DNA of 32,093 nucleotides from Didymodactylos carnosus (GCA_905250885.1 CAJNOQ010001398.1:1-32093); one strand, 5' to 3'; positions 1 to 12,600 are shown, numbered from the stretch's first letter. Made by a program: numbers and translations. Notes: a model not told the origin generated them from the letters alone.

Positions 1-346
1 AAAAACCCGTACGGTTTTCGCAATATTTCAAGGTTTTCTCTGTTCAGTAATCACTCTTACTCAAAAATAATATCATATTCGGAATCAGCATAAAAAACTG
101 CATCGAATGGTGTATAACTCATCTAGTTTCTCCCAACTCTCATGCCATTAGAAAGAGGATCATGAAAAACCTATAAAAAAATGGTTCATGAAATTTAGTT
201 CACTCATAAAGCTAAAGTCCGCCTGCTCTAGCAAAAAATGCCCACTGTGCGAACGATATATAATAAGTTCAAAAAAACAATTTTGCTCAACTTTTGCATT
301 ACACGTGAAGAACCGACGTCTCTTAAACGACGCTCACAGGGGGGTA

Positions 347-368
347 ACCTCACCTCACCTCACCTCAC
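347..368. repeat. CACCT short tandem repeat
   Basis: About four copies of a 5-bp unit (ACCTC) in a row. It sits near the 5' limit of recognisable LINE sequence and could mark the truncation junction or simple slippage. Confidence 0.8.
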
Positions 369-480
369 TTAAAAACCGCTCCTGCATATTACTCGATGAA
401 TCACTCGCTTTAAACTGTAGCAAAGCGGATGAGATTCAAGTAAGATATAATGCACTTAACACCTCTCTCATTGGGACAAG

Positions 481-2553
481 CGTTTAAAGAAGAAACAACC
501 TGCATGGGTCAGCAACGCCACACTCGAACTCCTAAACAAACAAGAGAAAGCTAAACTTAAGCATAAGAAATCTCCATCAGCAGCTAACAAAGCAAACTGA
601 ATACAGCTACAGAAACAAGTATCCAAGTCATACGAAAACGACAAGACAGCTGATCTAAACCACCAACTCGATAAACTCGATCTAGCGGCCACAAGACGAG
701 AGTATGGCACAGTCTGGCAAATTGTAGGCTATCTGTCTGAACAACCAAAGAAACCGGTCACAGTTCGCAATCTAGATGGAAAAATACCGAGTAATAAGAA
801 CGAAATGCTAGGAGAATGGGCCAAATATTTCTCCAGCCTGCTCAACAACACCAACCTCAGAGCAAACTCGAATGACTACCTATCACCAACAACAAATAAT
901 CCTATGATCCCAACTACTAGGATAATGCGCAGTGAGATCCAGACAGCAATCAATAGTCTAAAGAGGAACATAGCGCCCGGCCTCGACTACGCAATGACTG
1001 CAGAAACATTAAAAGAAGGCGGCAAATTCATAGGCGACCAACTACACACTATCTGTCAACTAGCATACGACGAATGCAAGGCTCCAACCCAGTAGACTTC
1101 AAACATTATCGTACCACTACCTAAGAAAGGCAATCTCCAGCTCATGACCAACTACAGAGGCATAAGTTTGATGTCTATAGCAGCTAAAGTGTACAATTTA
1201 GTACTCCTTAACCGCATAAGTAAGCCGATTGACAGCATTTTGCGGAAAAACCAAGCTGGTTTTAGAACAAGTCGAAGCTGCACACAACAAATCAACATTC
1301 TGCGAAGAATAATGGAGGGAGCATACAATGAAAACATACCGCTTTTCATTACTTTCATCGACTTTAAGAAAGCTTTCTACTCGATTGATAGAGAGATGAT
1401 GTTTGCCATTTTAAGACACTACAGCATTCCAGAAAAGATTGTGAGCGCAATTTGAGTTTTGTACGACAATTCAGAGAGTAGAGTCTATGTTGATGGCCAA
1501 CTATCCAATCCATTCAGAGTGACAACAGGCGTCTTGCAAGGCGACGTTCTCGCATCGTTTCTGTTCATCATAGTGATAGACTACGTCTCGAAACTATCAG
1601 CTAAAGAATACGGTTTCAAGACACACGAGAGCACACGGAAAACAGATCGCAGCCTACGATCAGAAACAACAAATATCGATCGTAAGTTAAACGATCTAGC
1701 CTTCGCCGATGACATCGCACTACTCGAAAACGACGCAGCTAACTCGCAAAGTCAGTTAAATGAGTTCAACTCAAATGTGAGAAAAACTGGATTAGAAATA
1801 AACGTGAAGAAGACAGAGCAACTGCGCTTAAACTTACCAGCTGGTTATTATCCGACACCAGCAGCAAGCGACTACAACCTATCAGTTGATAATCAAAATA
1901 TTGAAGTGGTTAATGAATCCAAATATCTTGGCTCGTACATGTGCTCAACGGAAAAGGACGTCAAAACACGCATAGCTTTAGCCTGGTCAGCATTCGCAAA
2001 GCTAAGACCCATTCTCACATCACCGAAAACAACAACTTCAATGAAAATGCGACTATTTCAAGCAGCTTCTGTCTCCATTCTACTTCATGGATGCGAAACA
2101 TGGGTCCTATCAAAAGACCTTAAAAACAAGCTAGACGTCTTTCAGAGAACATGTTACAGAATCACGCTAAACATAAAACAGTCCGCAGCTCATATGACCA
2201 ACTATGATTTATACAAACTAGCCAGACAGCATGAAATAAGCGAGGAGAGCCAGCACCGTCAACTCAAGTTTGTCGGACACTGTTTGCGCTGGAAACCAAA
2301 GAATCAATACAAACCACCCGATGAACCAGCAAACATTTATGCGCTCTACCAGTTCAAAATAACAACTGAAGACGAGCGGCCAAAGAGACAAACACACACG
2401 TACATGGATCAGGTGGTCGGGCACATAGCCCGATTTGGTGGCCGTGGCACGCTCTCTGTCAACGAGATTATGCGGTACGCCGAAAATAAATCATCCTGGG
2501 ACCGAATTGCCGAGCCTTTTATGCCTGAAAAGCCTAAGAAGCCCGATCGATGA
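481..2553 (+). pseudogene. RTE reverse transcriptase ORF with three in-frame stops
   Basis: One frame runs unbroken in homology from 481 to the stop at 2551-2553, but has TGA at 598-600, TAG at 1093-1095 and TGA at 1453-1455. Each is one transition away from Arg or Trp codons that would fit. Upstream of 481 the reading passes from another frame, so a frameshift lies near 483. RT landmarks are the NYRGISL block (~1147), motif A FIDFKKAFYSID (~1351), QGDVLASFLF (~1540) and the catalytic FADDIALL (~1703). In motif A the Asp normally found after AF is Tyr (TAC, 1378-1380). The C-terminal part has the DERPKRQTHTYMDQV segment seen near RTE termini. The element cannot make a full protein, but most residues are conserved, so the copy is not very old. 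It would have acted as the copying enzyme of the LINE. Confidence 0.9.
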
Positions 2554-2649
2554 TGGTGATGAACCTCACCTCCTTCAACTGAAAATCAACAACAACCGAT
2601 TACAGTTGGTCTGCTGGCTAATAGTAGTGTAGAATATCTTTTATTTCAG

Positions 2650-2960
2650 TGTGCCTTATTAAAACTGAGAAATGTCGTCGTTTTTCCAATTTCAATTGGA
2701 AATTCATAAGCAGCAATTGAACATTTACTGAGAGAAACACAAACAAGTTTCCTAATTACAACATCCCAATATTCGTCAACGATAGAAGCGATTCAGCAGA
2801 AAAACGAATTTCAAGCATTGACAATTGTACATTTGGGCAGTAATGAATTAAATATTGAAGAGTTACTTGTATCGAGAGATGACGAAGTGTTGAGAACAAA
2901 TGACGCAACAAAAAGGAAGAAAGATGACAAAGTTAATAAAGTTGTTTTAATTTTTCATAG
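2650..2960 (+). pseudogene. Possible exon fragment, unidentified protein
   Basis: A stretch with coding character lies between an acceptor-like TTATTTCAG (ending 2649) and a donor-like GTAAAT (2961). From 2710 it reads about 83 codons without a stop, including SFLITTSQYSSTIEAIQQ and FQALTIVHLGSNELNIEELL. The upstream 19 codons in the same frame begin CALLKLRNVVVFP and end at TAA (2707-2709). This looks like an alternating alpha/beta segment of a soluble domain carrying one stop, directly downstream of the LINE. I do not recognise the family with confidence, and no continuation exon is evident to the right. It may be a decayed host exon or chance. Confidence 0.3.
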
Positions 2961-3625
2961 GTAAATATTAGCTACGAATGGTTCTAAGGATAAATCTCCG
3001 AGATAATTACTGAGAGATAGCGCTTATAAATACGTACAGCACTAGCGACGTTGTCTAGAGAATTTCTACGTCGTAATTAGAGCTTGTCAAATCACAATAT
3101 GATAACTATTTAGCTTATGTTATAACGAAGTCTTTTTTTTCTTGTCTGTATTTATTATAGCTCTGGAAGCACGTTTCATCCGAAACCTATTCGTTTAACA
3201 AATTGTTGTTTTCTGCTCAATTCACTGATTTGCGCAAATATTAATAAAGAGTATTGGAGTGAAGATGATCTTTTCCTGATATGGGCGGCATTGTAAATAT
3301 ATTTTTAAACAAAAACCTTCAAAACACGTGTAGTAACTCACTAGGAATGATTCTTCCGGAAGGTTCAGTGTCGGAAAGTAAATGCATTAAGCTTTTCTCT
3401 ACTTGAAAGCAGACTCATTTTTTTTATTGGAATTGAGAGACACTGCTCAGGCTGCGTCTGAGTTTCTCGGTGAGATCGAACATTCCCGTCTGAATAGTTT
3501 CTCTATGTTATAGGTATCATATATGACGTTTCCTCATATCAGTTCGTTGTTTCATAGCGGGATGTGTATATGCTCTTCCGTTATCAAAGAGTTTTCCACC
3601 TAAACCAAAAGAATTATTAGATAAT
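2961..3625. other. No gene seen; AT-rich spacer
   Basis: No ORF, repeat or RNA structure that I can support. Short T-runs only. Confidence 0.5.
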
Positions 3626-3850
3626 GTGCAAATAAGAAGTGGTGTTACAAAAATGATACCTCTTCCAAGTTTACTTGAACAATTGATTCATGAACGTCTA
3701 CTACCCCAATTATGTAGTACATGTGATCATTTAATCGTTAAGGCCAAAATAAACTGTTCTTCGAAACCTGTTCTTGAAACTCAGCGAGTCATATATAATT
3801 ATAAGGCAACTGATTGGGATAATTATCGCTGGGAACTTTCATATATGAGC
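3626..3850 (+). pseudogene. Fragment of a second non-LTR element (endonuclease-RT linker)
   Basis: The frame contains CDHLIVKAKINC followed by RVIYNYKATDWDNYRWEL. The first resembles the SDHLPV-type end of APE endonucleases, and the second the Y-N-Y/F-K-x-A-x-W-x-x-F/Y block that follows it in Jockey/CR1/I-type LINEs. Upstream in the same frame is a short Leu-rich segment that does not fit the endonuclease, and no RT follows. It is therefore an isolated shard about 75 codons long. The identification rests on two short motifs only. Confidence 0.45.
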
Positions 3851-4773
3851 GAAGAGCACAATCATTGTACCGCTGTATCCAAAAGAGTGCACCGCCTATA
3901 AATCAACTTCCACTAAACCGATTTTGATAATTTTTTTTTGTTCTACTTGTCTATGTTTGGTCATTCACTTGTGAAAAAACCAAGGCTCTATCTCTTTTAG
4001 TTTCAAAGAAACTGCAGCCACAGTCTCAAAAACCTGGATTTTAGCGCCGCCTGCAGAAAGGAAATCTTTTTTTTTCTGTCAGTTTCCGTCTTTAAATCAA
4101 TTATTTTTAAGTCAGAATTGTAGAACTGGCCAAGAGCTTTCAGAATATGTGATTTATTTTAGTTTCAGACTAAGTTGTTATGAACGAAAATTGTCATCAA
4201 TACTAGATAAGACACTTCACATTTTTTTGTAGAGCAACATTAAAATCATTGCTGTTCCGTATGGATGAACCTTTAAAAAATTCCTTTTAGTGGATAAGAT
4301 AGAGAATTGGAAGCATAACAATCTGGCAAAAAAAGAAATTAGCTTCATTTACTGTGTAAGCCGAAAAGGCCCAATCAAAATCAAAAAAATCGATTTTCGC
4401 ACTGAATGTCGAGCGACATTATAAATTTTGTCCTTGCTATAACTCAATAAAACCTTATCTGTTTTAAACAAAAATTGGTGTATTTTTCAGTCTTATGGAG
4501 TAGAGTAATATCCCAAAAAATCAAGCAAAGATCTTTTTTCGTTCGTCAGAAAACTTAGTTTTACTTTGAAAATGTAGAGCGACATTTTTCGGAATATTTC
4601 TCCCTCAAAACTGAACAACACATAAACATATCATGAAGTGTCGGGAAAACAGTATTTCCATAGACAGTCGACATAGCTCTATCAAATGTAGCACTAAGTT
4701 TTTTTCCATGAGCAGCTTTATTTATTTCGATTTTTTTTCTCAAACGATACAATGATTGTGCTCTTCGCTCATA
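3844..4773. repeat. 26-bp perfect inverted repeat pair
   Basis: 3844-3869 is repeated exactly in reverse complement at 4748-4773 (core GAGCGAAGAGCACAATCATT). Both copies can encode YERRAQSLY in one frame, which suggests two pieces of the same parent sequence in opposite orientation. The spacer of about 880 bp holds no recognisable gene. Confidence 0.85.
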
Positions 4774-4803
4774 CACAATGATAAAGAAAATTGAATGTCT
4801 CAA
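4561..4803 (-). pseudogene. Unidentified minus-strand coding fragment
   Basis: This frame reads YERRAQSLYRLRKKIEI and then KKLSATFDRAMSTVYGNTVF before a stop. It is basic and amphipathic at the start. It carries one arm of the 26-bp inverted repeat shared with the LINE-like shard at 3626-3850, so I infer it is another piece of that element. I do not recognise a domain. Confidence 0.25.
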
Positions 4804-5071
4804 TGTTCCTTTATAATTAAAATGGCATGATATACAGGATATTTATAGGGATAAATTTACTCTTACATTTTCTCTATTGAACAGGTGAATATAACAGTTA
4901 GTTGTCACGAGCAATTATATTTAAAATATCATAGAAAAATGAAATAAAACACTTATTTAAATACGATTCTGAATGACATTTTAAAAAAAATATATTAAAA
5001 ATTATCATAAATTAAATATGATTGGCAACATCAAGAGAATTAGACTATCAATTAATATCAAATTTACTTAC

Positions 5072-5284
5072 TTTCATATTTGTTAAATTTGTTAATTCAC
5101 ATTCGAATCGAGCACGTTTACCAATGTTAATTGTTACAATTTCTTTCAAATAAGATGATTTTACATCAACATTTTCATTTGATAATATAGAAGAATTTTG
5201 TTGTTGCTCATTTTTGACGGTCGTCACCCATATAGTTGATAGTAATAAGGACGTTATCATGGTAAACTTGATAAATAAGATCAT
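5072..5284 (-). CDS. First coding exon of a secreted or membrane Ig-domain protein
   Basis: ATG at 5284-5282 opens 71 codons ending at a consensus donor (minus-strand GTAAGT, starting 5071), phase 0. The N-terminus is a signal peptide (MILFIKFTMITSLLLSTIWV). After a polar linker comes EIVTINIGKRARFECELTNLTN, which matches the B-strand and first Cys of a V-set Ig domain as in lachesin, Dpr or IgLON-type neural adhesion proteins. In those families an intron commonly follows the residue before the V-x-W strand, which agrees with the donor here. The second Cys and the rest of the gene are not in the 5 kb to the left, so the intron is long or the gene is cut; the LINE lies in that interval. The 5' leader just upstream is CAA-rich. 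Product is inferred from a partial domain. Confidence 0.6.
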
Positions 5285-5325
5285 TGTTGTTGTTGTTGTG
5301 GTTGTTGCTGTTCAATTCTTTGTTG
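5285..5325. repeat. GTT/CAA-rich leader of the Ig exon
   Basis: Directly upstream of the minus-strand ATG lies a degenerate CAA repeat (TTG on the plus strand). In the transcript it would be an unstructured CAA-rich 5' leader. Confidence 0.7.
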
Positions 5326-6484
5326 CAGTTGATCATCAAATAACAACTGCCACATCATTTAAATTCAAATGAGAAGCAATTTGTGTGAGGTAATTAATAA
5401 GCAGCACATCCTTAAAATTATTACAGGAGTCTCATCTAAAAACACATATAAAAAATAAGTTATTCTTATTAACCCTTCCATTGGCATCCGGATATTCAAA
5501 CACCATGCCCTCCCTATACTGGCAGGCAACCTTAAGTAAAATTTTTCAAAACACACCTTGCAACATTTAAAGTGTCAAAGACGCCCGCATCAGGGAAAGC
5601 CAACTTTTTTAAATAAGATTATACTCTGAAGTTTAGATTAAACACGAAATTTTCCTTTCTATCTGTAAACATTCTATGTTTTTGACGAGAAAAATTTGTG
5701 ATGATTAGCGTAGATTGAAATATCATTAAACTGTTGCGAAATTCGAACGCGCCTTGAAACTAATAGAAGATGTGTAGTGTTTTCGATTACAAAGCTTGAA
5801 AGGAGAGGAAAGTTGCGGTGTGTGTAAAAATTTTCGAATAGGAAAAGCTTTTTTTGGTCACTAATTTTTGAAAGTAATGTTTTCTAGCAAGAAAATATTT
5901 CTTCTCTAAAACGAAATCTTTGGGAATCTGTGTGGGTTCAGAACACGAAAAAAAAGCAACAAGAAATGTAAAGATGTTCATTCCACTACAAAAAGATCTC
6001 TAATGTATGTAGAGGAAACAATAATTAATTGAATTTGTGGATGCAATTGTTTTGAAATAAGTAATTTAATTTAACTGACTTTCAAGCTACGGAATAACGT
6101 AATATTGAGACTTTTATATATATTTTGAACTACACCGTAAAAATTTCCACTCGACTTCATATTTGAATTGGGTGGTAGATGTCTAAATGTTTGATTTGTA
6201 AACTTTATGTGAGAAATAGACACAAGTCCTTCCGTATTGAAGTGGCCAGGATAAATATATATTTTATAGCAATTGTTAGAAGCCTATTATACGTTTAACT
6301 GTCTGATTTCAAAATGTGTGTGTTTGAACACCTGATATTGTATACCTTCGGATTAGCGTCAGATTTCAGGTTCAATTACTACTCAGCTTAAAGTCAAATT
6401 TCATTGTTTGAGCATTTTCAAGTTGAAAGAATGTTTTAAAGCTGGGTTATGAATCTTTTTGAAAAAAGATCCAATATGTCACAA
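5326..6484. other. No gene seen; probable upstream region of the Ig gene
   Basis: Only short frames occur here, none with coding texture. Its place immediately 5' of the minus-strand Ig exon makes promoter function possible, but no element is recognisable. Confidence 0.4.
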
Positions 6485-6777
6485 CCTAGTAAAATTCCTT
6501 TGAATTGCCTGACAGGATCCGAGACATATCCTATTACTATCCTACTAGGATTTCACTTTAATTCCTTAGGGTCCTAACAAAGTCCTACAGAATCCTAATG
6601 AAATTAGATATACCTGAAAGTCATAGGATTTTCTTAGATTCTATTAGGAGCCTAAACAAACTTAAGCGAAATCCTGGTAGAATCCCGCTAGGAAGTTATT
6701 AGGCGGATTCTAAATGTTAGGATCATGTAAAATCCTAGTGGGAAATAGACCAGAAGTGCGTAGGATTCTGTCTAGGG
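6485..6777. mobile_element. TAGGATT-rich palindromic element (family D)
   Basis: Within 293 bp, about fifteen copies of a TAGGATT/AATCCTA-type core occur in both orientations, for instance ATCCTACTAGGATT. The ends look inverted: CCTAGTAAAATTCCT at the left and, read from the right, CCCTAGACAGAATCCT. There is no coding capacity. The layout matches the other palindrome-iterated TIR elements in this window. Confidence 0.55.
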
Positions 6778-6807
6778 AAGTGGCTCTAAATCGTAAGATA
6801 TGATGAA

Positions 6808-7210
6808 CAGGAGCCTTCAGAGAGCGATTTTCTGGAAAAACCGTTTTTCAGAAACTCTAAAAAGTAGCCAAAACTTTCTTAATGACACATGATTGTAGCC
6901 GGGAAATTTCTGGTTAAAATGAGACATCTGCCAGCTCCACACGACCTTTTTTCTTTGCGAAGTTATAAAATTTACAAGGAAAGTCTTAAATTAATTTCTT
7001 ATTTCTGTAGCTTTGAGCTGACAATGAAAGTTTAGGGCTTTTCTTGTAAACTCTATAACTTTGCAAAGAAAGGTCGTGTGGAGCTGGGAGATGTCTCATT
7101 TTAATCAGAAATTTGCCGGCTACAATCATGTGTCGTTAAGAAAGTTTTGGTTCCTTTTAGAGTTTCTGAAAAACTGTTTTTTCTAGAAAACCGCTCTCTG
7201 AAGGCTCCTG
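6808..7210. mobile_element. 403-bp foldback (long hairpin) element, copy 1
   Basis: The left arm, starting CAGGAGCCTTCAGAGAGCG at 6808, and the right arm, ending at 7210, are inverted copies about 180 bp long with roughly 90% identity by eye, separated by only a few tens of bases. The transcript would form a very long stem. No ORF. A related copy is at 21255-21615, and about 7220-7260 resembles 21190-21250, so the element may extend slightly beyond its hairpin. Confidence 0.85.
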
Positions 7211-7264
7211 CTCAGCTGCCACTATGATATTCGGATTCAGCATAGTTGATGACCTATAACCCAC

Positions 7265-8517
7265 TGGATTTGGCTGAAAAAGTGATGTGACATTTCGCGA
7301 GATCCTTTCGTGAGCCAGAAGTAATACACAAAACTTTATACCATAAATAACTGACTGTCATCGCCACATTTCGGTTTCTACGGATAACGCATTTATCATA
7401 CTTACCTTTGAATTTATCTACATTTTAGTAATAAAAAGGTTGAGAATAGGATATATTGGAGACTATAATTTCAAATGAATAACTATTTTGATTTATAAGA
7501 TCAAGGATGATGGAATATTTCCATCCATTACTGTATTTAATATAGTTTATAAATAAAAATATAAGAAGGATTAAAATTTTATTATGCGTTATTAAATAAT
7601 ATAATAATAATAATATTCATCATCGGAGGTAAACTAGAACACAAAGGTTTTATTACTTCTGTTGTTCTTCCCTTTTGAAATACTGTTTTATGTGTGTATG
7701 TATATTTCAAATGTTGTCACAGGTACAATTTAAAATTTTCAAAAGAAAGAACGAAAGACATGACACAGATTAACAACGGTCGAACGAACATAAAATAGTC
7801 TAAGTTTGGATTAAATCTTCTGTTTTGAACAAAGTTTATTTAGATCCTATAGTAGTCTTTAAATTCTCTTAATCTTCTATTATACATTGCTAGTACAAAA
7901 AGAAGAAACAATTAATAATTTTTCGAACAATAAACATGTATAGATCTCGATCTTTCCCCCTCATCCTCATAGCTTCAAAAAATAAAATTTGTCTACTGAG
8001 AATAAAAATCTCTTACAACGATACATACGATTATTATCTTCACAAACGAAATTTATCAAGGTTGACGAATATTTATCATTACCAGAGACGTATTCGGAAT
8101 AGAGAATAAACTTAATAAGACAGTATGTATCCTTGAGAGATGGTAATCAGTCTTGAGATTTCCGAAAGAAGAAAGACATCAAAATTGTCAAGGTTTTTTC
8201 TATTTGATAATTTTCAAAATTATAATCCGATAAAAAATACATGTACGTCTTATTTTTCGATCTTATTTCATAGTCAAGAAGATGACACTCTCAATTTTTG
8301 AATATCATAAGCTTGATTTTTATTTTATTTTAATCAATCGGACATGTTCATTTTAAAAAAAAAGAGAAAACGATAATGATCGGCTACCTAATTAAGATAC
8401 GCCTCATTCTTCAGGTTGCAGTTGAATGAGTGATGAATTGTTTGACTACTCAACAACTACAAGGAGGACGAAAAAAAATTATCTAGTTAATTATAAATTA
8501 TTTTGTCTCTCTCTTAC
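7265..8517. other. No gene seen; AT-rich
   Basis: No credible frame or repeat apart from short AT-rich runs such as the AATAAT tract around 7595-7615. Confidence 0.5.
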
Positions 8518-8750
8518 TCATAAATTATCGTGTATAACAAATGAGAATGTCAAAAAAAACCCTATCATCAATACCAGCAGCACTAGTAGAGCTATTGAAG
8601 AATAATTCTAAAAATACTTGATCTTAGTTGATATATTTTCCGAAAAACAGTATGTACTTACAGTTTATCATGATGATACTCCTATTGATCGTCCTTATCA
8701 AAGAATGAACCTACTCAAAATATTTTTCTAACAGTTTATTGTCACTTCTT
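8518..8750. repeat. 233-bp inverted duplication, left copy
   Basis: This block is identical to the reverse complement of 21613-21845 apart from one base (T at 8619 against G), with no gap. It has no terminal inverted repeats and no evident coding sense. Homology stops abruptly at both ends. Confidence 0.95.
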
Positions 8751-8769
8751 TTCTTTTCTCTCGTTATTT

Positions 8770-8800
8770 CTTCTTTCTTTCTTTCTTTCTTTTTCTCTCT
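8770..8800. repeat. TTTC microsatellite
   Basis: Six or so near-perfect TTTC units, then a pyrimidine-rich tail. Confidence 0.85.
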
Positions 8801-9617
8801 TGTTTTGTACAAAATGAAACAAAACTTTCTTCGCATAGGTAATTTGAGTGTGATGTGATGACACGACGTTGATTTAGTTAAGGAACTGTTTAAAACTGTA
8901 CATTACAAATTTAAGAAATTTTATAGACAAACACGCAAGAGATAATAGTGTTAACATTATCTACGTTATAAAAAATTTAAAAAATAGAATTTATTAAAAT
9001 TATGTTTAAATCATATTTCGAATTAAAAAGTAGTTATAAGTAATATTTCCGGTTAGTTCAATTAGTTCAGATAAAACTTCATTTAATTTCAGTTGAAATA
9101 AAGATAATAAAAAATTTGTAAGAATGAGAGAGTCATATGTTTGAAGAAACAGAAGAAATTAGTTTCGATTAAAAAAACATTTTCATCAAGTGTCCTATAT
9201 AGTTCAGAAATTATTTCGAAAAGTTTTTCTATCAGATCTATATAAAATTTTATGCATTCTTTTCTCTAATACTAGTTTAAAAAGTCCATTTTTATGAATG
9301 AAAATCGTGCCAAGTCAATCAATGGTCAGTGGATGTTGTCACTTAACATCTTATAATCCACCTTATTCTCTTTCTACTCTTTTTTTTTTTTTTTTATTCC
9401 TCTGTTGTACCACCATTCAATTTTATCATTTTACTGTCTATTGTACTATTGTTTAATCAAGGATATTGTAGATGTGTATTAGAATAAGAGCGAAAGAACA
9501 TAATAAACTAGAGTAATAAATATAACAAATAGAAAACGACAGAACAATGCGATTACTAATCATTATATAAGCCATAAAGAGAAAAAGAAAACCGCTTTCT
9601 CTAAATATTCACAGTTA

Positions 9618-9638
9618 GATATATATATATATATATAA
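9618..9638. repeat. TA microsatellite
   Basis: About ten AT dinucleotides in a row. Confidence 0.85.
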
Positions 9639-12600
9639 TATGCTTTCTTTTTAAATAGAAAAGTCTCATCTGAATAATAAAACTATTTTAGTATTTCGTA
9701 TAATTTAATAGAATTATACGGTGTTCGTGCAGCCGCTAAATATATTTTGATGACGATAGTGAATATACAAAAGCGTCTTTAACTCTTCAAACGAGACCGT
9801 TGTTGCATGACAATTTTAAAAAAAAGGAAAAGTTTTATTCGATCATTTATTTAACTTGATGGCTTTACAGATGAATCTCACTCTTTTTAACCCGATGAAT
9901 AAATTTTCTTTTAAAAGACATCAAATATCTTTTCATCACTTTTCAAGTGACATAGACGGTATTTAGTTTTTGTTTTATTATTAATCATTTACTCATCGAT
10001 AGAGATAGGTCTAATGAGTTTTTTTTTCTTCTGATACATCAAACATAATGATGAACGATTTAATGGTAATAATTATTGCAATAGAAAAAAACAACAACGT
10101 TCTGCAAATCGCAATTCTAACGATTCATTAATATTAATTAACAAATAGATATCGTTTACAAGTGTCTTATTTATTTGAGAGATTTCTTCACAATACACTA
10201 GTTGTCAGAGCCCTCAAGCATTCAAATTGATGAGAACAGAATAGTAATCTATTAATTAGCAGCATTCACATTTCTCCTCCTAGATATCAAAAAAGATATT
10301 TGTCTGTTCAATATTTTTCATTGTATCTTAATAAATAAAAAAAAAACTTTTGAACCATACCATTTTGCACCAAATTTAAAATTGACATGGATAATGATTG
10401 TATGAGAAAAGTTCTGTCTATCTGATGATCACACATATCTATTTGAGAGAGAAAGAGAGAGAATTAGTCTATGTATGTGTTTATACATTATTTAACAACG
10501 ATCGATCGTAGTGGAACGTCTTTCACTTGATAGATCATAAATAAAAGGGAGTATTATTCTCTCTATTGTTCTATGTTCATTTGTACAATCATTGTCATCA
10601 TCAACATCATCTTTCTTTCTCTAATTTGTCTGTACCAACAACATACAGAAACATGTACATATTTTCTCGTTAAAACAAAAACGATATAAATGATATGATA
10701 TTACGTACTGTGGTCTATCTCTCATTTTGATGCTGATATTGTTAGTCATATCATTATACATTGATGATATAGACTATCCAATTTTCATATACGCTTCTTC
10801 ATTTGAAGTTCATACAGAATATAAACTTCTTCCATATAAACTGTAATTACATATGACATTGATCTAATATAAACCCTGTTTGATGTACAATATTGTTGCC
10901 ATAGGTTTACTTAAAATTTTGTCTTATTCTTACTAATTATTGATTTTTTACACCATACTTGAGAAACTATTTAAAAAGTTGAAGAGAAATGGGCAAATAT
11001 CAGCGAAGATGTATTTGGACTAATAATTAATAGAAAATAATGCAAACGTTCAGGATAGAAAAGTTAGTTAAATAAATTAGTGAATCTTTAGTTTGTTATA
11101 TATGAGAGTAAAAATATGTTCATACTTTTCTATAAGCTCGACAAGTGTATAGAATATCTTCTGTCTAGCTTAGTTGAATAAGAGATGAAAGAAGCGCTAA
11201 GATGGTTGTTGCATCTATTCCTTGTAAGAAGTATGTTGTTCATTTGTACATATCAAAAAATTTCTTAAGAAAAAATCAACACAAAATTTTTCAATTGTTT
11301 TGTTGTTCTCTCTGCATGGATGATGCTAATTACGAGTACTTCCCTGGTGTTTTATGGTCATAAAGAATTTTTTATCTTTCTTTTTTGTTCTTCAATTGAC
11401 TCACAGCGTGAGATATACAGTTAATTTGTAATGTTTTTTTAATATATGTATACATCATTTTCTTTTTGAATAATCATAAAGGGCAATTATTCGTCGTGTA
11501 ACTATTGAACATACTTGATCACCATCTGTATATCATCATAAATTGATCACATTACAAAATGATGTACCTGTTTGTCAAAAAAGAAACTTTTTCTGGATTT
11601 TCTTCTGTCTAGCCATCAAGTGGAAATAAGACAGCACTCTTTCTTTCATTAAGAATATTTCTCATTTGTTTCATTAAAAATTATTATTAAGCAAAACATC
11701 CGGTTTGTGTCTAAAATAAAGCGTCTATTACAAAAAACAGTCACAATTTAGAGTAGTCAGAAAGCACATTTCATTTTCATGCTGCTTTTTATTAAAAATT
11801 TTGATGTTATTTTTTATCAACGTGTTATATAATGATTATGAGTGCAATGGCACTGGTGCCGTAGAATGACGAAATTTAAGTAAAAATCCTTTTGTCCAGA
11901 TCGAATTGAAGCCAAATTTAAAATCAATAAATAATACTACAGTGGGACTCTCTCGGTGCATGTTAGCTGGAATGACGATAAGACTGTACTGTAAATACTT
12001 TGTCAGAAAACCGATCTGTTCAAGAAAAAGATGTAAAAACAAATCTCTTTGCAAACAGTGATCGAATCAAAAGCTTACATATAAGCATTCATATCATTAT
12101 CGGCTAATTTATCTAACATTTCAGAATTATTTTTGGTGATAACTGATGAGGGAAAAACTTTGTCTACCACCAAATATGAGTATTGCAGGCTTTTCTAGAC
12201 CTCAAAATAAAATGATTTTGCTTTCGTTGTTCTTTTTGCTTTATTGATAAAAAATGTATTTACACAAGCGAATAAAAAGAAAAACCTGTCATAAAAAAGC
12301 TTCTACTTTAGAAGTAGAGTAGCAGACTCTACTTATAGAAGAAAACAGTATTCGCAGCTTCATCGTCAGATATTTGCTCGATTATTCTTCTTTCTCCAGA
12401 CCGCTACATTTACTTCTCAATTTCTTGTCCTCAAATCAATTGCTTATTCGAACCTGCCGATTGGATTGACTGTAGCGCTATTAACAGACGAGGACCACGT
12501 TAGTCCATTAGGTACTACAACTAACATGTAACTTTTACCATGCTCTGTTGTTTGTGAAAGTCATCGAGTAAAAGGTTAGTAGTTAATATTAGTACAGTAA

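Larger units (their letters stand above)
188..2575 (+). mobile_element. RTE-type non-LTR retrotransposon, 5'-truncated and decayed
   Basis: The body is a reverse transcriptase followed by the RTE-type C-terminal region with the HGCETW-like segment (LLHGCETWVL). The N-terminal APE endonuclease is absent, as expected from 5' truncation during target-primed reverse transcription. The 3' end is placed just after the stop codon, where a GATGATGGTGATG-like stretch follows; short GAT-rich tails are usual for RTE elements. The 5' limit is uncertain: frame-2 coding text that resembles the linker upstream of the RT is visible from about 380, while 188-380 may be unrelated. A CACCT tandem run at 347-368 lies near the junction. 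I saw no target-site duplication. Confidence 0.85.
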
